Assembly: GCA_021838785.1 (NCBI GenBank)
Contig: JAKCCV010000006.1
Span: 1 to 64,000, forward strand
Direction of reading: 5' to 3'
Length of the DNA stretch: 64,000 nucleotides
Origin: Acidobacteriota bacterium
GTDB taxonomy: Bacteria > Acidobacteriota > Terriglobia > UBA7540
Of this stretch, positions 7,722 through 14,363 are shown in pieces; the stretch's first letter is position 1; each line of letters begins with the position of its first letter. Both the position numbers and the translations under genes were made by a program. The notes under the pieces are model-generated. The model had not been told where the DNA came from and did not search any database. It saw only the letters and a program-made list of their open reading frames with translations.

Positions 7722-8072
7722 TTACATGCCTACTTTATGAAACGAGAATTTAAACGCATACTTTCTCAACCCAAGATTCGGAACCGCTCTTGCTGCTGCA
7801 ATAGCACGGGCCGTGAAATCCGCTGCTACCAACAGCCCCCTTACTGAGACCTTCGGTTCTGCTGCCTTCAAATCGCCCATGTAGGATAGTACCTGCCCTA
7901 CTGCATCACGATCCGCGGTGCCCGCCTTAAGTTCAATCACTACTCTTTTCCCCTGTTCATCCGATGCCAGAATGTCAATCCTGCCGGACGGAACACTGCA
8001 CTCTCTCCCCGTAGGCACAATCTTGAGGCCGCCTTCCAGTTGCGAGATGTTTGCCAGCAATGATTCTTGCAT
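7722..8072 (-). CDS. NucS-like PD-(D/E)XK endonuclease-domain protein
   Basis: 116 residues. GRIDILASDEQGKRVVIELK contains the nuclease core: an Asp in RIDIL, then the E-L-K of VVIELKAG, followed by AVGQVLSYMGDL, the pattern of the C-terminal domain of NucS/EndoMS mismatch or branched-DNA nucleases. The N-terminal DNA-binding/dimerisation domain of full NucS (about 220-250 residues) is missing, so this is a stand-alone nuclease domain. It sits in a tight minus-strand group after the IS1595 transposase and a 62-residue protein, with 7 bases between stop and start. It could be transposon cargo or a defence-type nuclease. Confidence 0.75.
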   Translation of the reverse strand: MQESLLANISQLEGGLKIVPTGRECSVPSGRIDILASDEQGKRVVIELKAGTADRDAVGQVLSYMGDLKAAEPKVSVRGLLVAADFTARAIAAARAVPNLGLRKYAFKFSFHKVGM

Positions 8073-8079
8073 ATCGCGC

Positions 8080-8268
8080 TCAAGCCCAAAGGTGGTTTAT
8101 AGCTTCCTCTTCGATGGAGGCCGAAGTCCGATCAGGAAGCACGAAGATTTCAGAGCCTTTCTTGCTGATGCCCCTAAATTCATATCCAGCCTTGAGCAAT
8201 TCGGCACGTCCAGTCTTATCGCCTTGCTGAAGGTATCGGACGTGTTTAAGCGGAGCCTCTATCGTCAT
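8080..8268 (-). CDS. Small hypothetical protein between transposase and NucS-like nuclease
   Basis: 62 residues beginning MTIEAPLKHVRYLQQGDKTG, with a later IFVLPDRTSASIEEEAINHL. The start at 8268 lies 8 bases past the transposase stop, and the stop lies 7 bases before the NucS-like start, so the three look co-transcribed. No family recognised. Confidence 0.5.
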   Translation of the reverse strand: MTIEAPLKHVRYLQQGDKTGRAELLKAGYEFRGISKKGSEIFVLPDRTSASIEEEAINHLWA

Positions 8269-8276
8269 AGCGTATC

Positions 8277-9182
8277 CTATGCGCGTCGATACATAAGCCT
8301 CTTTCCTTCGGCTGACCGGATGGCCGCAATCGTTCGCTCGCGATCGTTCATCTTCCGAAGGTTCCACATAAAATCGAACTGCCAAAGATAACGATGCAGG
8401 TATTCCTTGCTCACGTTGTGGTAAATCCCCATGATGCCGCGCTTCAAAAGCGCAAAGGAACTCTCTGCCGTGTTGGTGTGAATGTCACCTCGAACGTATT
8501 CCCTTGTGCTGTGAGCGACCGTGTGATGGCCGCCCGCGTACTCTGCGCCGATTCCTCGATAGGACGGAAGGTCATCGGTCACGATGCGTGCCTGCTTGTC
8601 CACTACCTCACGAATCGCAGCCTTCAAGGTCTTGCCACTTACGTCCGCCACAACATGGCGCCGAATCCTTCCGTGCCTTTCGACGGCAGCGAAAACCGGG
8701 GTCTTTTTAGTCGCACGGCCGCGCGGGTTGCTCCCCCTGAAGCGCGGCTTCCCGCCGACATAGGTTTCATCGCATTCCACCGTGCCGGTCAGTTTCTCCG
8801 CTTCAGGATTCTCCGGAGCCATTGCGAACCGGATGCGGTTCATTAGGAAGAGGGCGGACTTGTAGCTAATCTGACAGTGGCGCATGATCTCTAAGGCCGC
8901 CACGCCTTTCTTGGAAGTTGATGCTCGCCAGAATGCGTAAGCCCAATGGCGAAGGTCAAGGCGGCTTTCCTCATAGACCGTCCCGATACGGACTGTGTAC
9001 TGTTTCTTGCAATCGTGGCAGCGCCACAGAAACCGCTTGTTGCGCTCACCCGTCTTGGCGTCCGCCATCTTGTACACGCTCACGCTTCCACAGTGAACGC
9101 AGGCAGGATTGTTGCCCCAGCGCAGTTGCTCGAACAGTTCCACCGCCGCGAGTTCGTTCGAGCACGCCAGCGGGTGAATCAT
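8277..9182 (-). CDS. IS1595-family (ISXO2-like) transposase, element 1
   Basis: An N-terminal zinc ribbon (CVHCG near residue 32, CHDCKK further on) is followed by the DDE-type ISXO2 domain. TVECDETYVGG holds the first Asp, ARIVTDDLPSY the second, and HTNTAESSFALLKRGIMGIY the family's H-N-E block. Full length for the family. ATG 9182 overlaps the TGA of a 23-codon upstream reading frame (9250-9179, MEEIFESVGKQ...), giving an ATGA overlap that suggests translational coupling. A GTG at 9188 is also in frame. Three small genes follow on the same strand and may be passengers, as IS1595 relatives are known to carry them. I could not locate terminal inverted repeats by eye. Confidence 0.9.
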   Translation of the reverse strand: MIHPLACSNELAAVELFEQLRWGNNPACVHCGSVSVYKMADAKTGERNKRFLWRCHDCKKQYTVRIGTVYEESRLDLRHWAYAFWRASTSKKGVAALEIMRHCQISYKSALFLMNRIRFAMAPENPEAEKLTGTVECDETYVGGKPRFRGSNPRGRATKKTPVFAAVERHGRIRRHVVADVSGKTLKAAIREVVDKQARIVTDDLPSYRGIGAEYAGGHHTVAHSTREYVRGDIHTNTAESSFALLKRGIMGIYHNVSKEYLHRYLWQFDFMWNLRKMNDRERTIAAIRSAEGKRLMYRRA

Positions 9183-9338
9183 ATACACGAGGCTGCCATA
9201 AGGACTTCTTCAAGCTTTTGCTTGCCGACACTCTCGAATATTTCTTCCATCTTACGAATTCTCTCAGGGGTCTCTGGCTTAGGGAGCGCACTTGAGTTCG
9301 GGGTAGATTTCGATAGGACTGTAATATCTGTCTCCCCT

Positions 9339-9352
9339 CCGCAATATTGCGG
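9339..9352. promoter_or_regulatory. 14-bp palindrome, candidate operator
   Basis: CCGCAATATTGCGG is perfectly symmetrical and lies 38 bases upstream of the RelA/SpoT-domain gene. A ribosome site AAGGTG follows at 9381-9386. Position between IS1595 and a potential toxin gene makes autoregulation conceivable, but no regulator is identified. Confidence 0.4.
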
Positions 9353-9390
9353 GCAAGGTAGCTATCCCCTCTGGACAAGTAAGGTGATGT

Positions 9391-10485
9391 ATGGTAGATT
9401 TATCCCTCTTTGAGAGGGAGTGGAACTTGGTGGACTGGGTGAAACGCGAGCACAGCAAATCTGAGATAGATCGGTCTGGGGAGCTTTTGGTTAAGTGGTG
9501 GGGCACCCCAGGGGCCGAGACAACGACGGAGATCGCTAAGGCGTACGTTGTTGCTCAGAACTGGCGCACATCGCATGAACTTCCATTGAATGTCTTTCAA
9601 GCGACCCTGCGGGTGCGAGCGAAGAGAATAGAGCCGGGTGTCATTGTGGCCCAAAGACTTAAGAGATTTTCTTCCATGATGAACAAGCTCTGCCGGGAGA
9701 CGCATATGAAGCTTTCCCAGATGCAAGACTTGGGTGGCTGTCGCGCGATTCTTTCGGATATTCCTAACGTTTATCAACTTTACGACATTTATCGAGGAGG
9801 CGAACAGCTGATAGACACGGGGTCCCTTAAGTGTCACGACTACATTAGGGAGCCAAAGGTGGACGGCTACCGAGGCATTCACATCGTCGGTCGCTATTCG
9901 CCGCGACTAGCGGTCCGCGACCCTTGGAAAGGGAACAGAATTGAGATTCAATTGCGGACCAAGCTCCAGCATGCATTCGCAACGGCGGTGGAAACTGTGA
10001 CAACCTTCACGGGTGCCGGATTAAAGTTCGGAGCTGGTCCACCAGAGTGGAGACGCTTTTTCTCGTTGATGGGTTCGGCCCTCTCGTTCCGTGAAGGAAC
10101 GAATCTAGTACCGGACACGCCAACATCTGAGAAGCGGCTTATGCGCGAACTGCGAAAGCATGCGCGACAACTGAAAGTTCGTCATCGGCTCGAAGGATGG
10201 ACTCACGCCCTGAAGACGCTGCGTCGAAAAAACATCGAGGGATTTAAATGGTTGTTGTTAGTTTTGGATATAGAGCATTACACGTTTGAAGTATCTGGGT
10301 TCGCAGATCGCTCGGATGCTGCTAGAACGTTGGACAAAATAGAGTCAGAAAATAAACCTGGAATAGATGCTGTTTTGGTGTGGGTTAGGTCAATTCGAGA
10401 CCTTCGGGCTGCCTACCCAAACTACTACGCTGATACGCGAGAATTTCTCAAAGCTCTAGATTTTGCGCTCAAGGGCCAGCAATAA
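9391..10485 (+). CDS. RelA/SpoT-domain protein (possible toxic small alarmone synthetase)
   Basis: 364 residues. The nucleotidyltransferase core is clear: QRLKRFSSMMNKLCRE, MKLSQMQDLGGCRAIL, HDYIREPKVDGYRGIH and IEIQLRTKLQHAFA, matching the ATP/GTP-binding segments of RelA/SpoT synthetases (D--G-R, Y---PK--GYR--H, E-Q-R). There is no HD hydrolase, TGS or ACT domain, so it is not a housekeeping Rel. A C-terminal region of about 140 residues follows the core. Known toxic relatives (ToxSAS, CapRel) make (p)ppApp or pyrophosphorylate tRNA and act in phage defence; whether this one does is inference. Expressed alone, since no small antitoxin gene is adjacent on the plus strand; the C-terminal part could act in cis as in CapRel. 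Confidence 0.85.
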   Translation: MVDLSLFEREWNLVDWVKREHSKSEIDRSGELLVKWWGTPGAETTTEIAKAYVVAQNWRTSHELPLNVFQATLRVRAKRIEPGVIVAQRLKRFSSMMNKLCRETHMKLSQMQDLGGCRAILSDIPNVYQLYDIYRGGEQLIDTGSLKCHDYIREPKVDGYRGIHIVGRYSPRLAVRDPWKGNRIEIQLRTKLQHAFATAVETVTTFTGAGLKFGAGPPEWRRFFSLMGSALSFREGTNLVPDTPTSEKRLMRELRKHARQLKVRHRLEGWTHALKTLRRKNIEGFKWLLLVLDIEHYTFEVSGFADRSDAARTLDKIESENKPGIDAVLVWVRSIRDLRAAYPNYYADTREFLKALDFALKGQQ

Positions 10486-10487
10486 TT

Positions 10488-10503
10488 CCCCCATATATGG
10501 GGG
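10488..10503. repeat. 16-bp palindrome after RelA/SpoT-domain gene
   Basis: CCCCCATATATGGGGG begins 3 bases after the stop codon. It could end the transcript, although no T run follows directly and the stem has no true loop. A second short stem, AAAAACT with AGTTTTT, lies at about 10511-10540. Confidence 0.45.
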
Positions 10504-10541
10504 CTACGCGAAAAACTCCCACCACCCTTTGTAGTTTTTTC

Positions 10542-10570
10542 TTGACGAGATTTTCGGGGCGTGTTCCAAT
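10542..10570 (+). promoter_or_regulatory. Candidate sigma-70 promoter of the structured leader
   Basis: TTGACG (10542-10547), 17-base spacer, TCCAAT (10565-10570). The -35 is near consensus and the -10 matches four of six. The predicted start at about 10577 falls on the first bases of the long stem at 10575-10616, so the RNA would begin with that hairpin. Confidence 0.45.
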
Positions 10571-10574
10571 AGAC

Positions 10575-10723
10575 GCGATACGGTGGGCGACTGGGTGGTC
10601 GCCCTACCTGTATCGCTTGATTTGGGAAATGCCCGAAAGCAGGCAGAGACTTGAACCGCCTCTATCCTGCCAGTAAGCCTTCACCTGTGTCAAGCGAAAA
10701 ATCTTCTAGGGCGAAGTGCGCCC
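10575..10723 (+). ncRNA. Structured leader RNA upstream of the GIY-YIG-like gene
   Basis: A long stem pairs 10575-10591 with 10598-10616 (17 base pairs, two single-base bulges, loop TGGGTG). Its 3' arm overlaps CGCTTGA (10614-10620), which can instead pair with TCAAGCG (10690-10696), so the two folds exclude each other. Between them are GCAGG/CCTGC and GGG/CCC helices. A last hairpin GGGCG-AAGTG-CGCCC (10709-10723) ends four bases before the start codon at 10727. Such switching folds are typical of cis-acting leaders; an independent small RNA is also possible. No known riboswitch class recognised. Confidence 0.5.
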
Positions 10724-10726
10724 AGA

Positions 10727-11092
10727 ATGGACGAACCTATGCAAGTACGTTGGGCGAAATGTGGCGACGATGGTCATTGGTGCTCGCTGGAGAATCTCGA
10801 TCTGGAGAGCATCGGAGAAGTGTCCGGTGTTTACATTATTTGGCACGAAGGAAATCCCGGGCAAGTAGTTAGAATTGGCCAAGGTGACATTAAGGGCAGA
10901 CTGAGCAAACATCGAAATGACCGAGAAATAGTAGCTTACCGCAAGTACGGCAAGCTCAGGGTTACATGGGCATCTGTACCTTGGAACCAGCGCGATGGAG
11001 TTGAGAGGTATCTTGCCGAGACCTGGCCACCTTTAGTTGGAGAAGCTTTCCCCGATGTGCAGCCAATCGCGGTGAATTCTCCGTGGTCGTAG
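10727..11092 (+). CDS. GIY-YIG-like nuclease-fold small protein
   Basis: 121 residues. GVYIIWH stands for the GIY/YIG beta-strands and RIGQGDIKGRLSKHRND for the conserved R-G helix. The ending RDGVERYLAETWPPLVGE and VNSPW fits small GIY-YIG-like proteins usually annotated as hypothetical. The catalytic Glu may be the E in GVERYLAE, but this is uncertain. The start codon is preceded by a hairpin rather than a Shine-Dalgarno site; an internal ATG at 10739 is an alternative. It lies between a RelA/SpoT-domain gene and an IS1595 element, so a role in defence or in mobile-DNA processing is possible. Confidence 0.65.
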   Translation: MDEPMQVRWAKCGDDGHWCSLENLDLESIGEVSGVYIIWHEGNPGQVVRIGQGDIKGRLSKHRNDREIVAYRKYGKLRVTWASVPWNQRDGVERYLAETWPPLVGEAFPDVQPIAVNSPWS

Positions 11093-11243
11093 ATTCCATT
11101 CCTCCAAGGATGGCATCGAGAGTTTCTATAAGCTTCATGTATTGATACCATGCCCAGGGCGGCTCCTCACCGCCCTGGATTTTTTCGTCGGCCCAGGCGC
11201 GTAGCTGGATCATTGCGGCAGCGGGGTCAAAATTTCGTGGCAT
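10962..11243 (-). CDS. Small hypothetical protein, convergent overlap with the GIY-YIG-like gene
   Basis: The first 48 residues (MPRNFDPAAAMIQLRAWADE, then EEPPWAWYQYMKLIETLDAI) look like a genuine conserved small protein. It has a good upstream context: TATAAT on the minus strand at 11264-11259 and AAAGGTG just before the ATG at 11243. The remaining 45 residues are antisense to the 3' end of the GIY-YIG-like gene, so the natural stop may have been lost by a frameshift. Function unknown. Confidence 0.5.
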   Translation of the reverse strand: MPRNFDPAAAMIQLRAWADEKIQGGEEPPWAWYQYMKLIETLDAILGGMESTTTENSPRLAAHRGKLLQLKVARSRQDTSQLHRAGSKVQMPM

Positions 11244-11350
11244 TAGAAGCACCTTTCCATTATAGCTGGCGCGCCCCCTCCAAAGATAAGTTACATTGAT
11301 CCGACTGGCATCGGAGCACCCTCAACAATCCTAACACGCGGGTTCACTTT

Positions 11351-11379
11351 TTGCACTTGCGGACGTTATATGCTATCTT
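11351..11379 (+). promoter_or_regulatory. Promoter at inner end of IS1595 element 2
   Basis: TTGCAC (11351-11356), 17-base spacer, TATCTT (11374-11379). The ATG of a 47-codon ORF follows only 6 bases after the -10, so its transcript would be leaderless. The block TGCTATC resembles TGCTATG at the other end of the element. Confidence 0.5.
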
Positions 11380-11385
11380 TTACCT

Positions 11386-11529
11386 ATGAAGGAACCCGAA
11401 ACGAAAAGCAGTTTAAAAAACCCGCTGCCGGAAACGGTTAAACGAATGCACCCGATTAGCGGCCACACATTCAAATCCATTCTGAAAAAAGCCATTACGA
11501 CGCCCGTTCGGAAACCCGCCCCAAGATAG
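11386..11529 (+). CDS. Small basic protein at the tail of IS1595 element 2
   Basis: 47 residues: MKEPETKSSLKNPLPETVKR, then HPISGHTFKSILKKA and PVRKPAPR. Rich in Lys and Pro, resembling in style the 50-residue protein beside IS1595 element 1. It overlaps the 3' end of the convergent transposase by 35 bases. Supported mainly by the promoter in front of it; could also be chance. Confidence 0.35.
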   Translation: MKEPETKSSLKNPLPETVKRMHPISGHTFKSILKKAITTPVRKPAPR

Positions 11530-12445
11530 CCCTGAATTGTTGATTGCCCATTTCACGCCGATTGTACCGGAAGGTGTACTCATCCAAATAGCTCTGCAAA
11601 TATTTCTGCCCCACTGAGTGATAGACGCCGCTGATTCCGCGTTTCACCAAGCTCCAGAATCCTTCAACAGTGTTGGTGTGAATGTCGCCGCGAGCGTACA
11701 CCTTATCGCTGTGCTTAATTCTGCGATGCCGGTATGATGCCGGCGCACCGCACTGAGTACGAATCGAGCGGATGCCGTCGTAGCCCCCAAACTCGTCGGT
11801 ATAAATCATGCTGCCGGGAACAACATGCTTCTGGATTGTCGAAAGCAGTGAAGGGCCGCTGACATCGGCCACGGCTTTTGGTAAGACTTGCCCCTTGCGT
11901 TGCACGATGGCAACTACTGGAGTCTTTTTCTTGTCTCCGCGCATTGGGCGTCCGGTCCCGCCTTTGCGGACTCCACCGTAATACATCTCGTCAACTTCCA
12001 CCGTCGGACCCTCCAGTTGCAGATCGCCCTCTGACATCAGACTGCGAATCTGACGAAACATGCGCCATGCAGTTTTATATGTGACGCCTGTTTCACGTTG
12101 GATTTGCTTTGCGGAGATTCCGCAACGGGTTGAGCCCATCAGATAGGCTGCATAGAACCAGAGCCGCAGAGAAGTTGTGGACTTCTCGAAAATAGTTCCC
12201 GCGAGCGGATAGATGTGACTGCCGCAGTGGTCACAGGCGTATGCGGTGCGCCCATGAACGCGGTAATGCTTCCGCTCTTGCTGGCACTTCTCGCAGCAGG
12301 TGACGCCGCCAGGGAACCGAGTTTCCTTGATGTACTCCAAGCAGGCGTCATCAGTTGCAAACTCGCGGTTGAAGTCCGCAACGGTGTACCGCAGATGCTT
12401 TGGGATTGATTGCTTTTTGCCGATTGCTTTTGATCTCTCGCTCAT
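11495..12445 (-). CDS. IS1595-family transposase, element 2
   Basis: 316 residues with zinc-ribbon cysteines (CEKCQQ, then CDHCG), a helix-turn-helix (ISAKQIQRETGVTYKTAWRM) and the ISXO2 catalytic core. VEVDEMYYGG holds the first Asp, MIYTDEFGGY the second, and ARGDIHTNTVEGFWSLVKRG the H-N-E block. A different subtype from element 1. The promoter at 12455-12483 sits so close that the mRNA is probably leaderless. The element interrupts an Ntn-hydrolase gene at about 12490; if a plausible displaced tail at 11291-11367 is accepted, the element is about 1.1 kb, normal for the family. Confidence 0.92.
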   Translation of the reverse strand: MSERSKAIGKKQSIPKHLRYTVADFNREFATDDACLEYIKETRFPGGVTCCEKCQQERKHYRVHGRTAYACDHCGSHIYPLAGTIFEKSTTSLRLWFYAAYLMGSTRCGISAKQIQRETGVTYKTAWRMFRQIRSLMSEGDLQLEGPTVEVDEMYYGGVRKGGTGRPMRGDKKKTPVVAIVQRKGQVLPKAVADVSGPSLLSTIQKHVVPGSMIYTDEFGGYDGIRSIRTQCGAPASYRHRRIKHSDKVYARGDIHTNTVEGFWSLVKRGISGVYHSVGQKYLQSYLDEYTFRYNRREMGNQQFRAILGRVSERAS

Positions 12446-12454
12446 AACGGAATC

Positions 12455-12483
12455 AGCATAGCAAATGCCTTACTTGTTATCAA
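12455..12483 (-). promoter_or_regulatory. Transposase promoter of IS1595 element 2
   Basis: On the minus strand TTGATA (12483-12478), 17-base spacer, then TATGCT (12460-12455), preceded by TG to give an extended -10 (TGCTATGCT). The ATG at 12445 is 9 bases further, so transcription would start about two bases before it, leaving no ribosome site. Confidence 0.6.
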
Positions 12484-12490
12484 GGGATAT

Positions 12491-13018
12491 TTACCGCGGG
12501 CAATACCTCTTGCCTGCCCAAACTGTACAAACTGCCAGTGCAACGCCTTCCCGTAGAGTTAGCCCAGGATGATAGATGAAATCTACAAGGTAGCGCGTCA
12601 ACGCATTATCCCCGCTCCCGATTATCTCTTTTCCGATTACCGACACGACATGCTTATTTTCAGTCTTAAAAATGTATGTGAGTCCGCTATCGGACATGAT
12701 TCCAATCAGAAGTTGTGGCGGCTGTTCCTCCGGCAGGATGCCCTTGAGACTAGATTTTAATGACATTGCAAAATCGTCATGTAAATGACTGAAATCCGCA
12801 TCGGCGAGCCTGAGTTTAAGTTCTTGCGTTGCTTCCGCTATCAACGTTGTGTATCCAGCTCCGCAGAGCACAAGCGAAAAATCCTTCCCCCGCAACGCGA
12901 CTAATTTCCCTTCGTAGTGTCCGAAGGCAAGCGGATCGTCTGCATTCCCATGAGAGATAAGACGGTCGGCGCAGAACACAAGACCACCAGCACAGTTAAA
13001 ACCTGCGGCTATTGTCAT
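12491..13018 (-). pseudogene. Proteasome-like Ntn-hydrolase, truncated by IS1595
   Basis: Begins MTIAAGFNCAGGLVFCADRL with a strong ribosome site (GAGGAAAGG) before ATG 13018. The start and the CADR motif are those of small Ntn-hydrolase-fold proteins related to proteasome beta subunits and HslV, with Thr2 as potential nucleophile. The fold continues through FSLVLCGAGYTT, LLIGIMSDSG and EIIGSGDNALTRYL, then breaks at AGKRYCPR with a TAA created at the IS1595 boundary. About 175 residues remain, perhaps 20-40 short of normal. Possibly still partly folded, but most likely inactivated. Upstream 13019-13285 shows no other gene. Confidence 0.7.
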
Positions 13019-13285
13019 AGCCTTTCCTCTCGGAAGCCGGTCCAGTTTAGGTTTCGAATATAATGGCCTTGGCCATGGCAGCAGCTTCAAGCTTATCATT
13101 GTAGGCCCTCCCTTGCGTAAGGTACATACTTCCATAAAAAACTTCTGGTGCGACGTGGAGCCTGCCCCGCGTCCGCCGGCAGCTCCTTGCCCTGCTGATT
13201 AGACTCAGTGGACGTTGCGCGTGGTGCCTTACAGAGTTCACGGACACCTCGTAGAACTTAACCGAGTAGTGCTAATGCCGGCGCC

Positions 13286-14281
13286 TTATTTCAGTCGCAG
13301 CGTTTGAGAAAGAACGCGAAGATTTTTATTGAGACGGACTTGAGCCGACATGGGCTCCCGGTCCGTTCCAGGAGCGATAAAGCGCAGGTCTTGGACCGTG
13401 ACAACCCAACCGCTGCGCGACGAACGAACCTGAGCCCAAGGAAAGCGAGCGAAAGACATAAAAACCTTCAAGGTTCGGGTTTTTAGGGCTGCCCTCAGTG
13501 GGGCTGAAGGGTTTGGTTTGTAGTAGGTCCGTTCGCTTTCCGTATCGCGTTCCCCGTTCAAGGAGTTGAGGGGTGCGACCTCAATGGCGGTCGGCGTTTC
13601 CGCCACGCCGGTCCATTCGAACGGATTGGCTAGGGTAGGGAAGGCCGCGACAGCCTCTGCCTCCTGGCCGTGGTAGGTTCGAGATCGAAGGGCGGTCAAG
13701 GCGCGCCGATGGCTTGCCCAGCGCAAGCTCAACAGCCCTGCCACCAACGCCAGCGCGACTAACGCTCCAGGCTGCATTGAGCCCCGACGTGCCCCCACTT
13801 CCTCGGAAACCAGCCTTAGCAGGGCTGGCAGGCCGAGGCCCACGAGCAAAAGCGCCAGCAGAACGGGATCGGTGGCGAACTCAATGTCGGCGGCGTACCA
13901 GCGCGTGCTCCACGGCCAAAATAACTGAACACCGTAAGAATTCGCGAGGTCCAAAAGTAGGTGACTTCCCGCCGCCGCCCAGCAGCCGAGCAATAACCAT
14001 TTGGCATTCAAAGGCGGAGCATGGCGCGCGGGCGGCCGGTTCTTCCGGAGGGCGTAAATGATGCCTGCCGTCAAAGCACCCAGCAGCGTCGTGCCGAGCA
14101 GCGAATCTGCAGGGCCACGATGAAACTGAAGATAGGCCAGTTTGCCCCAGGCTCGGGAAACAACGTCCAGGTCGGCGAGATTGGCGGCCACCAATAGCGC
14201 CAGCGTGGCATCACGAGTTTTGCGCTTAAAACCCGCCTCGCTCAGGCAAAAGGCCGTCAGGGTCTGAGTGACTGGGTCCAT
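13286..14281 (-). CDS. Membrane-bound metal-dependent hydrolase, YdjM/DUF457 family
   Basis: 331 residues. The start MDPVTQTLTAFCLSEAGF, the NLADLDVVSR segment, HRGPADSLLG and SHLLLDLANSYG carry the His/Asp pattern of the YdjM (LexA-binding, inner-membrane metal-dependent hydrolase) family: conserved H and D residues between four to five membrane segments. The C-terminal 150 residues are soluble. The substrate of the family is unknown. No ribosome site is evident before ATG 14281. It precedes nothing obvious in function; the lipid kinase gene ends 83 bases upstream on the same strand. Confidence 0.8.
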   Translation of the reverse strand: MDPVTQTLTAFCLSEAGFKRKTRDATLALLVAANLADLDVVSRAWGKLAYLQFHRGPADSLLGTTLLGALTAGIIYALRKNRPPARHAPPLNAKWLLLGCWAAAGSHLLLDLANSYGVQLFWPWSTRWYAADIEFATDPVLLALLLVGLGLPALLRLVSEEVGARRGSMQPGALVALALVAGLLSLRWASHRRALTALRSRTYHGQEAEAVAAFPTLANPFEWTGVAETPTAIEVAPLNSLNGERDTESERTYYKPNPSAPLRAALKTRTLKVFMSFARFPWAQVRSSRSGWVVTVQDLRFIAPGTDREPMSAQVRLNKNLRVLSQTLRLK

Positions 14282-14363
14282 GGGAAGGGGTAAACCAATG
14301 AGTCGCCGTGACCCCTACGGGCGGCACGGTGCGTCGCCCTGCCGAGCGCGGCCACGCCGGTCT

